Source: a bacterium
GTDB lineage: Bacteria; Electryoneota; JAOADG01
NCBI GenBank assembly: GCA_026417415.1
Contig: JAOADG010000023.1
Coordinates: 1-41,234 of the forward strand
Direction: 5' to 3'
Length of the DNA: 41,234 bases
Shown: one piece after another, positions 33,812-41,234 of the stretch
Position numbering within the stretch: the first letter of the stretch is position 1
Layout: each line of letters opens with the position of its first letter
Notes under the pieces: model-generated
The model's input: only the letters and a program-made list of their open reading frames with translations
Told to the model about the DNA's origin: nothing
Database searches by the model: none
Program-made: the position numbers and the translations under genes

Positions 33812-33985
33812 ATGATAAGTTGGAATACTGAAGATCCAAAACCCAGAGAATTAACTGATGATGAAATAAAGAAAATACTTGAAATTAAAGCCAATTTTGA
33901 AGCAGAATTAGTGCAGTTTGTTGAAGAACAGGAAAAAATTCGTCAAGCATCAGAGCTATCTGTAAGGCAGTTCACATTTAGGTAA
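33812..33985 (+). CDS. Small acidic helical protein paired with the papain-fold gene
   Basis: 57 residues from ATG 33812, one base after the preceding stop, with GGAAAGAG at good spacing inside the end of that gene. Longer in-frame starts would lie inside the papain-fold gene and encode unrelated residues. The sequence opens ISWNTEDPKPRELTDDEIKK and then is a single Glu/Lys-rich amphipathic helix (about 16-46). No signal or membrane segment. The tight coupling suggests it works with the larger protein, as an inhibitor, partner or substrate; nothing in the sequence decides which. Not a family I recognise. Confidence 0.62.
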   Translation: MISWNTEDPKPRELTDDEIKKILEIKANFEAELVQFVEEQEKIRQASELSVRQFTFR

Positions 33986-34093
33986 TTCTATAATCTAATA
34001 AAAATAAAATTTATGAGACAAGCAGGTGTTGTTTTGTAATCGAATTATTTGCAAATGTTCACGTTCCAACTTCCTTTCCTATAAGGGAAAACA

Positions 34094-34750
34094 ATGAAAA
34101 AACGCATCGGGATTCTGGGCTCGGGAATGGTGGGAAAAGCATTGGCGCTTGGTTTTGCAAAGCATGGCTATGCGGTGCAAGTGGGTACGGATAGTGAAGA
34201 AAAACAGACCCATTTACGGCAAGAACTACCCCCTTCCGTTCAGGTAAGCACATTTTCAGAGGCAGCTTCCTTTGGTGAGATTGTCGTGTTGGCAGTAAAA
34301 GGGGTTGCGGCAGAATCGTTGATAGGTAGGTTGTACCGCGAAGGGCATCTGCACCATAAAACCATACTGGATGCCACCAATCCAATCGCGATTGATCAGC
34401 CCATAGAAGAGGGAGTACTTCCTTATTTCACACGCTGTAACGAGTCGCTGATGGAGCGGTTGCAAAAAACTGCTCCCGAAGCCAATTTTGTTAAATGTTT
34501 CAGTTGTGTGGGGGCACATTTGATGGTCAATCCCCAATTTGAAACTAAACCCACGATGTTTATTTGTGGCAACCATGATCAAGCTAAAAATGATGCCATT
34601 CACATTTTAGAAGAATTCGGATGGGATTACGAAGATTGTGGGAGCGCTATTGCAGCACGTGCCATTGAACCATTGGCGATGCTTTGGTGCATTCCCGGAT
34701 TTCGTAAAAATCAATGGATGCACGCTTTCAAGTGGTTGAAAGAAAAATAG
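34094..34750 (+). CDS. F420-dependent NADP oxidoreductase-like protein
   Basis: 218 residues with an N-terminal Rossmann fold, RIGILGSGMVGKALALGF, and the DATNPIA motif typical of the NADP oxidoreductase, coenzyme F420-dependent family. VKCFSCVGAHLMVNP is also shared by this family. Members are found in many organisms without F420 and then may act on other electron carriers or carbonyls, so the name describes the family, not a proven reaction. AAGGGAAAA precedes the ATG. It stands alone, with a 108-base gap before and 419 bases after it. Confidence 0.83.
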   Translation: MKKRIGILGSGMVGKALALGFAKHGYAVQVGTDSEEKQTHLRQELPPSVQVSTFSEAASFGEIVVLAVKGVAAESLIGRLYREGHLHHKTILDATNPIAIDQPIEEGVLPYFTRCNESLMERLQKTAPEANFVKCFSCVGAHLMVNPQFETKPTMFICGNHDQAKNDAIHILEEFGWDYEDCGSAIAARAIEPLAMLWCIPGFRKNQWMHAFKWLKEK

Positions 34751-35169
34751 ATTTCAATAGTATTTTTAAGTAATCCAAAGTTTCTTTATAGGGAGTAATG
34801 GGTTTCAATTGAAAGATGATAATCTTCCATTTTGATGTGTTTATTGATCACTCCTGCAACCCCATTCAGTTACTTTATCAAAAATCCATCGTATAAACTC
34901 ACACTATCTTTTCATGATTTATGCAATCACAATAGTTTTTTATTCTAAACATAGTTACAATGTTTTGAATGTTGTTGATTTTATAATACCTTTATAGTGA
35001 AAAAAATTTCAACCAGTCCCTTCTCCTATTGACATCCTAAATGTTATTGTATTATTCTTTAATGCTTCAAAGGTATTGAGTACTTCGTGATATTCTTCTA
35101 AATTTGTAAATTCATCAAAGTAAGTGAATTAATCATCAAACACGTTTCACTTGTGGGAGTAAAATTCAT
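34751..35169. other. Long AT-rich non-coding region before cydA
   Basis: 419 bases with no credible gene on either strand. It holds a perfect 12-base palindrome TTTCAATTGAAA at 34803-34814, a promoter candidate at 35029 and the cydA ribosome-binding site (GGGAG). Its length suggests regulated control of the oxidase genes, but no clear FNR- or ArcA-type site is visible. Confidence 0.5.
35029..35055 (+). promoter_or_regulatory. Possible promoter of cydAB
   Basis: A perfect TTGACA (35029-35034) followed by TATTAT (35050-35055) after 15 bases; a poorer ATTATT or TTATTC hexamer would give 16 or 17. It would give a leader of about 110 bases before cydA. Confidence 0.35.
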
Positions 35170-36519
35170 ATGGATGCAGAACTTTTAGCACGAATACAAT
35201 TTGCAATCACAGCAGGTTTTCATTTTCTCTTTCCACCAATCAGTATTGGCTTAGGGCTTATGCTGGTGATTATGGAAGGGTTGTATTTGAAAACCAACGA
35301 TATTATCTACCACCAAATGACACACTTTTGGGTGAAAGTATTTGGTTTGGTGTTTGCCATTGGTGTAGCCAGTGGCATTGTTATGGAATTCCAATTCGGT
35401 ACCAATTGGTCCACCTACTCGCGATATGTTGGAGATGTTTTTGGTAGTGCTTTAGCCGCAGAAGGGATCTTTGCCTTTTTCTTGGAGTCAGGTTTTTTGG
35501 CTATTCTTCTGTTCGGATGGGATAAGGTAAGCCCACGAATGCACTTTTTTTCTACGGTGATGGTGATGTTAGGGTCGCATTTTAGTGCCATTTGGATTCT
35601 GGTTGCCAACTCGTGGATGCAAACCCCAGCAGGTTACCATATCGTAGAAACAGCACATGGGCTACGTGCTGAAATTACTGATTTCTGGGCATTGGTGTTT
35701 AACCCTACTACCATAGACCGCTTGTCTCATACCATTGCTGCCTCTTGGCAAACCGGGGCTTGGTTTGTGTTGAGTGTGGGTGCCTTTTACTTACTTAAAC
35801 AAAAGTACACCGACTTTGCTATGCGTAGTATTAAAATCGCATTGGTGGTATCGCTCATTGGCTCCTTTGGACAACTCATTAGTGGGCACAGCAGTGCGAA
35901 AACCTTAGCCAAATTCCAACCTGCAAAATTGGCAGCATTTGAAGGGCATTTTGAAGCACAAGCACCAGCCCCCTTGTATGTGGTCGGTTGGGTGGATGAG
36001 ACAAACCGCAGTGTGTCCGGCATCAAAATTCCAGGCATGCTAAGTTTCTTAGTACACGGTAATTTTCAAGCGCCAATGGTTGGGCTCACTGCATTTCCAG
36101 AAGATGAACGTCCACCTGTTAACATCGTATTCCAATCCTACCACTGGATGGTACTAATAGGACTGTTTTTGATTGGGTTAAGTTTGGCTACAGCCATAAG
36201 CATGTGGTTGAAAAAATTACCCAATTCACGCACTTTATTGTGGGCATTGGTGTTCTCGGTGCTTCTTCCTCATATCGCCAATATGTTGGGCTGGATGGCA
36301 GCAGAGATTGGAAGGCAACCCTGGATAGTTTATGGGTTATTACGAACCAAAGATGCCATTTCACCTATCGTGGAAGCTGAAAAAGTATTGGCTTCGCTGA
36401 TTATGTTTATACTCATTTATGCCCTATTGTTTGCTGTATTTATTTATCTTCTCAATGATAAAATACAAAAAGGACCGGAAATTGAAACAGAACCTACTGA
36501 AGGAAGGAGGCGTGCCTAA
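35170..36519 (+). CDS. cydA: Cytochrome bd-type quinol oxidase subunit I
   Basis: 449 residues, the short Q-loop form (E. coli CydA is about 520). Transfers electrons from quinol to oxygen at the inner membrane. Landmarks: haem b595 ligand His18 in [10 protein letters not shown], haem b558 ligand His187 in [14 protein letters not shown], a likely Met ligand in YHWMVL (about 327), quinol-loop [15 protein letters not shown], and the conserved [13 protein letters not shown]. About nine membrane spans. Its stop overlaps the cydB start as TAATG. No cydX or cydDC genes are seen nearby. High oxygen affinity of this enzyme class suggests life at low oxygen. Confidence 0.96.
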   Translation: MDAELLARIQFAITAGFHFLFPPISIGLGLMLVIMEGLYLKTNDIIYHQMTHFWVKVFGLVFAIGVASGIVMEFQFGTNWSTYSRYVGDVFGSALAAEGIFAFFLESGFLAILLFGWDKVSPRMHFFSTVMVMLGSHFSAIWILVANSWMQTPAGYHIVETAHGLRAEITDFWALVFNPTTIDRLSHTIAASWQTGAWFVLSVGAFYLLKQKYTDFAMRSIKIALVVSLIGSFGQLISGHSSAKTLAKFQPAKLAAFEGHFEAQAPAPLYVVGWVDETNRSVSGIKIPGMLSFLVHGNFQAPMVGLTAFPEDERPPVNIVFQSYHWMVLIGLFLIGLSLATAISMWLKKLPNSRTLLWALVFSVLLPHIANMLGWMAAEIGRQPWIVYGLLRTKDAISPIVEAEKVLASLIMFILIYALLFAVFIYLLNDKIQKGPEIETEPTEGRRRA

Positions 36520-37544
36520 TGGAAGCACTTGATCTAAATGTTATTTGGTACATCCTTGTTGGTGTATTGCTAACTGGTTATGCCATTTTGGATGGCTTCG
36601 ATTTAGGGGTTGGAATGTTGCACCTGTTTATCAAAGGGGACAACAATCGCCGTATCTTTTTGAATTCCATTGGACCCATTTGGGATGGCAATGAAGTGTG
36701 GCTCATCACGGGTGGTGGTGCACTTTTTGCTGCATTTCCGGATGTATATGCAACGGCTTTTTCTGGATTCTATTTACCGTTTATGTTGTTGTTGTTCGCA
36801 CTCATTTTCCGTGCGGTCTCAATAGAATTTCGGAGTAAACGTGAAAGCCCAACGTGGCGTAAATACTGGGACATTGGTTTTGCTGTGGGAAGTTTTTTAG
36901 CCACCCTTTTAATCGGAGTAGCATTAGGGAATGTGGTTTGGGGACTGACGTTGGATTCTTCACGAAACATCACCACAGGTTTCTTTGAATTACTGCACCC
37001 CTATGCCTTATTGGTGGGAGTAACGGTTGTGGCACTGTTTGCGATGCATGGTGCCATCTATTTAGTTCTCAAAACCGAAGGGGAAATTCAAGCGACTGTA
37101 CGGGGTTGGGTCAACCCTTTAATTATATTCTTTATTATCTGCTATGCGACCATGACCATGGCAACTTTGGTCTATGTACCAAGAATGACCGAACATATTC
37201 GTGAAATTCCATGGCTGTTTGCTGTGGCGCTCATTAACATGCTGTCCATCGCCAACATCCCACGCGAGATTCATCACCAAAGAGAGTTTCGTGCCTTTCT
37301 CTCTTCTTGTGCAGCGATGGTATCGCTTATGGCGCTATTTGGCATCGGAATGTTTCCCAATTTTATTCCAGCAATCAACGATCCACAACTCAATATGACC
37401 ATTTACAATTCGGCTTCTTCGGAAAAAACACTAACCATAATGCTTATCATTGCATTAATTGGAATGCCACTGGTCATTGCCTATACGGTAAGTATTTATT
37501 GGATTTTCCGAGGGAAGGTGAAATTGGATAAAATGAGTTACTAA
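36519..37544 (+). CDS. cydB: Cytochrome bd-type quinol oxidase subunit II
   Basis: 341 residues with about eight membrane spans. The CydB start LLTGYAILDGFDLGVGMLH and the following GPIWDGNEVWLITGGGALFAAFP are diagnostic; VSIEFRSK and NPLIIFFIICYATM follow in family order. The GGAGG ribosome-binding site lies inside the end of cydA, nine bases from the ATG, giving coupled translation. A hairpin terminator follows about 50 bases after the stop. Confidence 0.96.
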   Translation: MEALDLNVIWYILVGVLLTGYAILDGFDLGVGMLHLFIKGDNNRRIFLNSIGPIWDGNEVWLITGGGALFAAFPDVYATAFSGFYLPFMLLLFALIFRAVSIEFRSKRESPTWRKYWDIGFAVGSFLATLLIGVALGNVVWGLTLDSSRNITTGFFELLHPYALLVGVTVVALFAMHGAIYLVLKTEGEIQATVRGWVNPLIIFFIICYATMTMATLVYVPRMTEHIREIPWLFAVALINMLSIANIPREIHHQREFRAFLSSCAAMVSLMALFGIGMFPNFIPAINDPQLNMTIYNSASSEKTLTIMLIIALIGMPLVIAYTVSIYWIFRGKVKLDKMSY

Positions 37545-37592
37545 GGAAGGGGAATACACCAACCATCGCCTCTGCGAGTATTCTAATCATTG

Positions 37593-37624
37593 AAATGGGA
37601 AATTCTATAGAGTTTCCCATTTTC
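37593..37624 (+). terminator. Terminator after cydAB
   Basis: A perfect 10-base stem AAATGGGAAA (37593-37602) and TTTCCCATTT (37613-37622), with a ten-base loop that itself can pair, ending in a T-run. The A-run on the other side would also allow function on the minus strand. Confidence 0.65.
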
Positions 37625-37642
37625 ATTTCAACAGCACTATTC

Positions 37643-37658
37643 TGTGATTTATATCACA
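37643..37658. promoter_or_regulatory. CRP-type binding site
   Basis: TGTGA-TTTATA-TCACA matches both half-sites of the CRP consensus perfectly. It lies between the cydAB terminator and a promoter candidate for the broken surface-protein gene, at about -70 from the expected start of transcription, a normal class I activation distance. The actual protein could be any CRP/FNR-family member. Confidence 0.55.
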
Positions 37659-37682
37659 TGTCGGTTTTTCTCATAAATTTTG

Positions 37683-37713
37683 ATGATTGACTTTAATTAT
37701 TCAATCATATAAG
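37683..37713 (+). promoter_or_regulatory. Promoter candidate overlapped by an inverted repeat
   Basis: TTGACT (37687-37692) and TATAAG (37708-37713) are 15 bases apart. The same bases hold an 8-base inverted repeat, ATGATTGA (37683-37690) and TCAATCAT (37701-37708), that could be an operator. About 117 bases upstream of the ATG at 37830. Confidence 0.38.
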
Positions 37714-37829
37714 TTTGTAACTGATTTTTTTGATTTTTTACCAAAACATTCAAAAAAATATGCTTTATTTCTGAATTGAAGTTCTTTTCTTTTTTTGATC
37801 TTTACAACCTTAACTTTGAAGGAGCGATT

Positions 37830-40800
37830 ATGAAAGACAACGTTATTCCAATCCTGCTTATTGCGCTCCTCCTATCGTTTCGTTCACCTTTTCCGCAATT
37901 AGTGCACCTACCTTTTACACCAAAGCGGAGATGCAATCCATTGCTCAAAAGATGTTACGTGGAGAACCTGTAACTGCAGAAGAAAAAGAAGCAGCGTATT
38001 TGATTTTTTAAGAACTCACCCGTACTCAACCCCCGCACACACCACCCAGTACCGATGCAGTTTGGGGTCCCGATGGTTATGGCTACCGTGCACGGGATAT
38101 TTATGACGGTGCTGTGTTCAATTGGACGGACATTTCAACCACGGGTACAGAAATTTGGGTTGGTCAAAATCAAGATGATGCCTTTAGTTCAGCGCTATCT
38201 ATTGGGTTCAATTTTCCGTTTTATGGTACCAATGAAACCCAATTTATGATTTCAGCCAACGGTTTCATCTGTTTAGGAACCGCACAAGCACCGTACTTTC
38301 AAGGATTTCCCAGATTTAACTACAAGATAGTAGCCCCTAACTTTGGCGATAACTACCACGTCGCCAACGTTTCGCGGTATTACTATCAGACCCTCACTTC
38401 TCCAAACCGTTTGGTCGTTCAATTCAACGATGTACGGTACTACTCTTCAAGTTATCGCAACAATGCTGCTTACGGAAAAACCTATCAAATCATTTTATAT
38501 GAAACAGGAGTTATTTAATTCAATTATCAGTCCGTCGGTACATTGCCTTCAGCGATGGCAGATGTTGGAATTGATGATGCTGGTGGGTTTGGAATAGATA
38601 TTACTGAATTGAACAACCCATTTTCAAGCAATATGACCAATTATGCAGTAGAGTTTTTTACACTGGGATCTGTTGACAATCCCAATCCCAGCAATGGCGC
38701 AGTCAATGTACCCACAAACGTTATTCCCAATTGGACAGCCGCACCCAGTGCTACGCATTACGATGTCTATTTGGGTACAGTGAATCCACCACCACTGTTC
38801 AATTCCAACCAGACAGTAACCTATATCGTCGGAATTCCCACTTTACCAGCCAATACACAACATTGGTGGCAAGTGGTAGCAAAGGCAGGTGCTCAAACCA
38901 ATGCGGGTCCGATTTGGTCCTTTACCACCGGATCAGGGGTTTCACCCAATGCGCCGAGCCAAGGTGTAGTCCTGAATTCACTGCATAATCAACTCCAAAT
39001 TGGTTGGCAAGACAATTCTAACAATGAAGATGGTTTTAACATTTACCGCTCAACGGATGGGATTGTTTTTTCGCTTATAGGAAATGTCGCAGCCAATACG
39101 ACATCCTATACGGATCTCAATCTCAATCCCAATACACGCTATTGGTATCGCATTTATTCATATGTCGGCTTAATTGAATAAAACACGTATGCTGCTTGCA
39201 ACGATTGGACCAAAGCCAACGTGCCGAATGCACCCACAGTGAATAGTAGCGGGATTTCTACCATCACGTTACAAGTGAACAACAACAGCACACTACCCAA
39301 TCCATCCAATACGGAATATGCAATTTACGAAGTGACTACGTCGCAGTATGTTCAAACGGATAACCGCTTGGGTACTGGAGGAGCAGTTTGGAAGACCCTT
39401 AGTGGATGGGGTACAGGTGGAGTCGTGGTCATATCGGGATTGTCTGCATCTACCAATTATCAATTCCAAACCAAAGCGCGCAACGCCAGCGGTTTTGAAA
39501 CCTCCTTTTCACCCGTGACAAATGCGGCTACACAAGGTGCTTATCCATTACCGTTTGTAGAAAACTTTACTTCCAGTACCTTTCCACCAGCGGAATGGAG
39601 TATCCTACAAAATCCAGTGGATACCTACACTTGGCAATGGCAGTCGCAGGGGATGGCAGATCCCGGAGCTGCTTTCATCCCCTTTTGGAACTATTGGTCA
39701 CCCACTTATGGTGAACAGGATCATTTAATTACACCACCAATTACCACCTTGGGTGTAACCAGTGGTCTATTGAGTTTTCATTGGAGTTACAATCCGAATT
39801 ATGGTTACAACGATGCGTTGGATGTTTGGTATTCTACCGATGGGTGTACTACCAAGACCATTTTCTGGAGCCGTAGTGGTGCGAATTTGGTAGCGGGAAA
39901 CAATGGACCCAGCGCAATCGCTACCTCCAATTGGGGTGTAGCCAACATTTCACTTCCTGCTGGGGCTTGTAATCAACCCACTGTCCTATTTGGTTTCAGA
40001 GGGACCAATGGCTACGGACCCAACTTGTATCTTGATAATATTACCATCCAACCGATGAATGAACCCTACATTAACTTTGCCCCTTTCCCGTTGACGTGGG
40101 GTAATCCACCCATCCTTGAGGGGCAGAATCGTAATGTACAAATTAACAACAATAGTGGTGCACCTTTGGTAATTACCAGTGTGACCCCTTCCAATCCCAA
40201 TGTGGTGACCTCTTGGAGTAGCCAAACCATTCCAGCAAACTCCAATACCACGATGACCGTCACTTGGACACCCACCAGTATTAGCGAACAACCCGGTTCT
40301 ATCCTCTTTCAGTCCAATGCTCAAAACGGTCCGCAAAATACTTTGACACTCACTGGAAATGGTGTGTTAGGGGAATTCCAAAATTTAACATTTAATCCAC
40401 CCCGAGGACCTGTAGGGAGTACCACTACCTTTAGCGGCCGTTATCATACCAATGCACCCGATGTGAACTTCACTTCCGGTACATTACAATTTGATGGTAC
40501 GAATTATCCCATGACTTTACAGGATGACCCATTTTCTCACGATATACTTTTCCAAGCATTGAATCTGCCTTTTAATCATTTAGGTCCACATTCTTTTGAT
40601 GTGTCTTTGTATTATACCTATCAAGGGAATTCAACCTACACTTCTCATACTGATCCGTTTGGATTTCCCGTAGGTGTACCTCCACAGCAAGGTGGACCAG
40701 ATGGTGGTGGCTACTACTATGCAACCAGTGATGTACCCAATGGACCCTCTCCTAACTTTGAAGATATCTCCAGTACTGGAAATTTGCTTCCTTTGAGTGG

Positions 40801-41234
40801 TGATGATGCAGTAGCCCAACGCCCATTGGGAAGTTTTGAATTTCCGTTTTATGGGAACACAGTGAACCAAAGTGTCGGTCTATGGGCAAGCACCAATGGT
40901 AACCTTCAGGTTGGGAGTAGTGCTTTCACTGCCTATACCAACACCAATTTACCTACCACATCCTTAAACTCAGGAGCGATAGCACCGTGGTGGGATGATC
41001 ATTGGGTTTACCCAAATGCAGGCCATGGCATTTATTATCAAAATATGGGGGATGGGAGGTACATTGTCCAATTCAATACGGATCGTTTAGGTAACTATGG
41101 GAGTGAAAAATATCAAGTTGTTTTGCACAACAACGGAAATATTGATTTTAAGTACGGACCACGTACCTCTACCAGTAGTTCCACTGCTACCATTGGAATA
41201 CAAGGGTCGCAAAGTGGAACACAATTCACGCAGT
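37830..41234 (+). pseudogene. Very large secreted multidomain surface protein gene, broken by one frameshift and three stops, 3' end outside the window
   Basis: ATG 37830 follows AAGGAG and starts a signal peptide (MKDNVIPILLIALLLS). The signal peptide's C-part continues only in another frame (FTFSAISAPTFYTKAEM), implying loss of one base near 37875. That frame then stays open to the window end except for TAA at 38009, 38516 and 39179, each followed by matching protein sequence. Modules in order: an FPFYG-type domain (about 38110-38660), Fn3- or Ig-like repeats (about 38680-39540), a jellyroll-like domain starting PFVENFTSSTFPP (about 39550-40070), an ASH/Ig-like domain (about 40070-40370), a further Ig-like part and a second FPFYG domain (about 40770 on). 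Internal ATGs lack ribosome-binding sites. Likely a cell-surface or secreted adhesin-like protein when intact. Confidence 0.8.

Noticed and set aside
34075-34096. Hairpin hiding the ribosome-binding site of the F420-reductase-like gene
   Set aside because: Only five base pairs (TTTCC with GGAAA) can form; too weak to call a regulatory element.
34803-34814. Perfect palindrome TTTCAATTGAAA as a defined operator
   Set aside because: A single 12-base palindrome in AT-rich DNA is expected by chance at this scale, and no second copy was seen near a promoter.
37998-39181. In-frame TAA codons read as sense in an alternative genetic code
   Set aside because: cydA, mutS2 operon genes, the cytochrome gene and many others in the window end at TAA in normal positions, so TAA is a working stop in this organism.
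38114-39181. Two separate small genes at 38114-38518 and 38543-39181
   Set aside because: They are in one frame, lack ribosome-binding sites and signal peptides, and domain sequence continues across the stops; they are pieces of one broken gene.

Overview
The window looks like a chromosomal segment of a diderm (Gram-negative-type) bacterium of moderately low G+C. The evidence is several signal-peptide proteins, a TPR protein with a C-terminal outer-membrane beta-barrel ending in phenylalanine, a periplasmic-type octahaem cytochrome and galactofuranose-type glycan genes. The FPFYG-type, Fn3-like and jellyroll-like modules in the last gene recall large surface proteins of the Fibrobacterota-Chlorobi-Bacteroidota neighbourhood and of uncultured relatives. 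That placement is a guess: no rRNA or other decisive marker is present. I see no CRISPR array, prophage, insertion sequence or tRNA.

Layout. 2-4285: a thiolase cut by the window edge, a stand-alone SpoT-like HD-domain protein and two exported, probably outer-membrane, proteins of unknown role. 4300-7466 (minus): cvpA-like gene followed by mutS2, overlapping by four bases. 7654-11193: a tight trio of a tiny YLDPGTG membrane protein, a SAM methyltransferase and a membrane alkaline-phosphatase-fold enzyme, then a small membrane protein. 11284-19713: a 1013-residue TPR/beta-barrel protein followed by three tandem, clearly paralogous secreted polysaccharide-deacetylase-like proteins, resembling an export and deacetylation module without a synthase. 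19716-21186: upp and an arsM-like gene. 21292-23205 (minus): cupin, smpB, long-chain polyprenyl diphosphate synthase.

23274-27730 (minus) is a compact respiratory and sulfur operon: Cys-rich MerR regulator, octahaem cytochrome of the tetrathionate-reductase family, cytochrome b anchor, a small YeeE/YedE protein and a YeeE/YedE-rhodanese fusion. Its upstream region (27731-27937) has repeated TTGTCA/TGACAA palindromes shared with a divergent gene for a small exported protein. 28467-30217: renalase-like flavoprotein and ribA. 30286-32323: glf and a GT2 glycosyltransferase, a galactofuranose pair. 32398-33985: an AT-rich two-gene unit with its own good promoter, encoding a papain-fold protein and a 57-residue acidic helical protein. 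34094-34750: F420-reductase-like NADP-binding protein. 35170-37544: cydAB, a bd-type quinol oxidase.

37830 to the window end is one very large secreted multidomain protein gene whose frame is broken by one frameshift and three in-frame TAA codons. It lies downstream of a textbook CRP-type palindrome. The best candidates for something not well described are the YLDPGTG trio, the triplicated deacetylases, the papain-fold plus small-protein unit, and the YedE-rhodanese fusion that lacks the rhodanese cysteine but ends in Gly-Gly-Cys.
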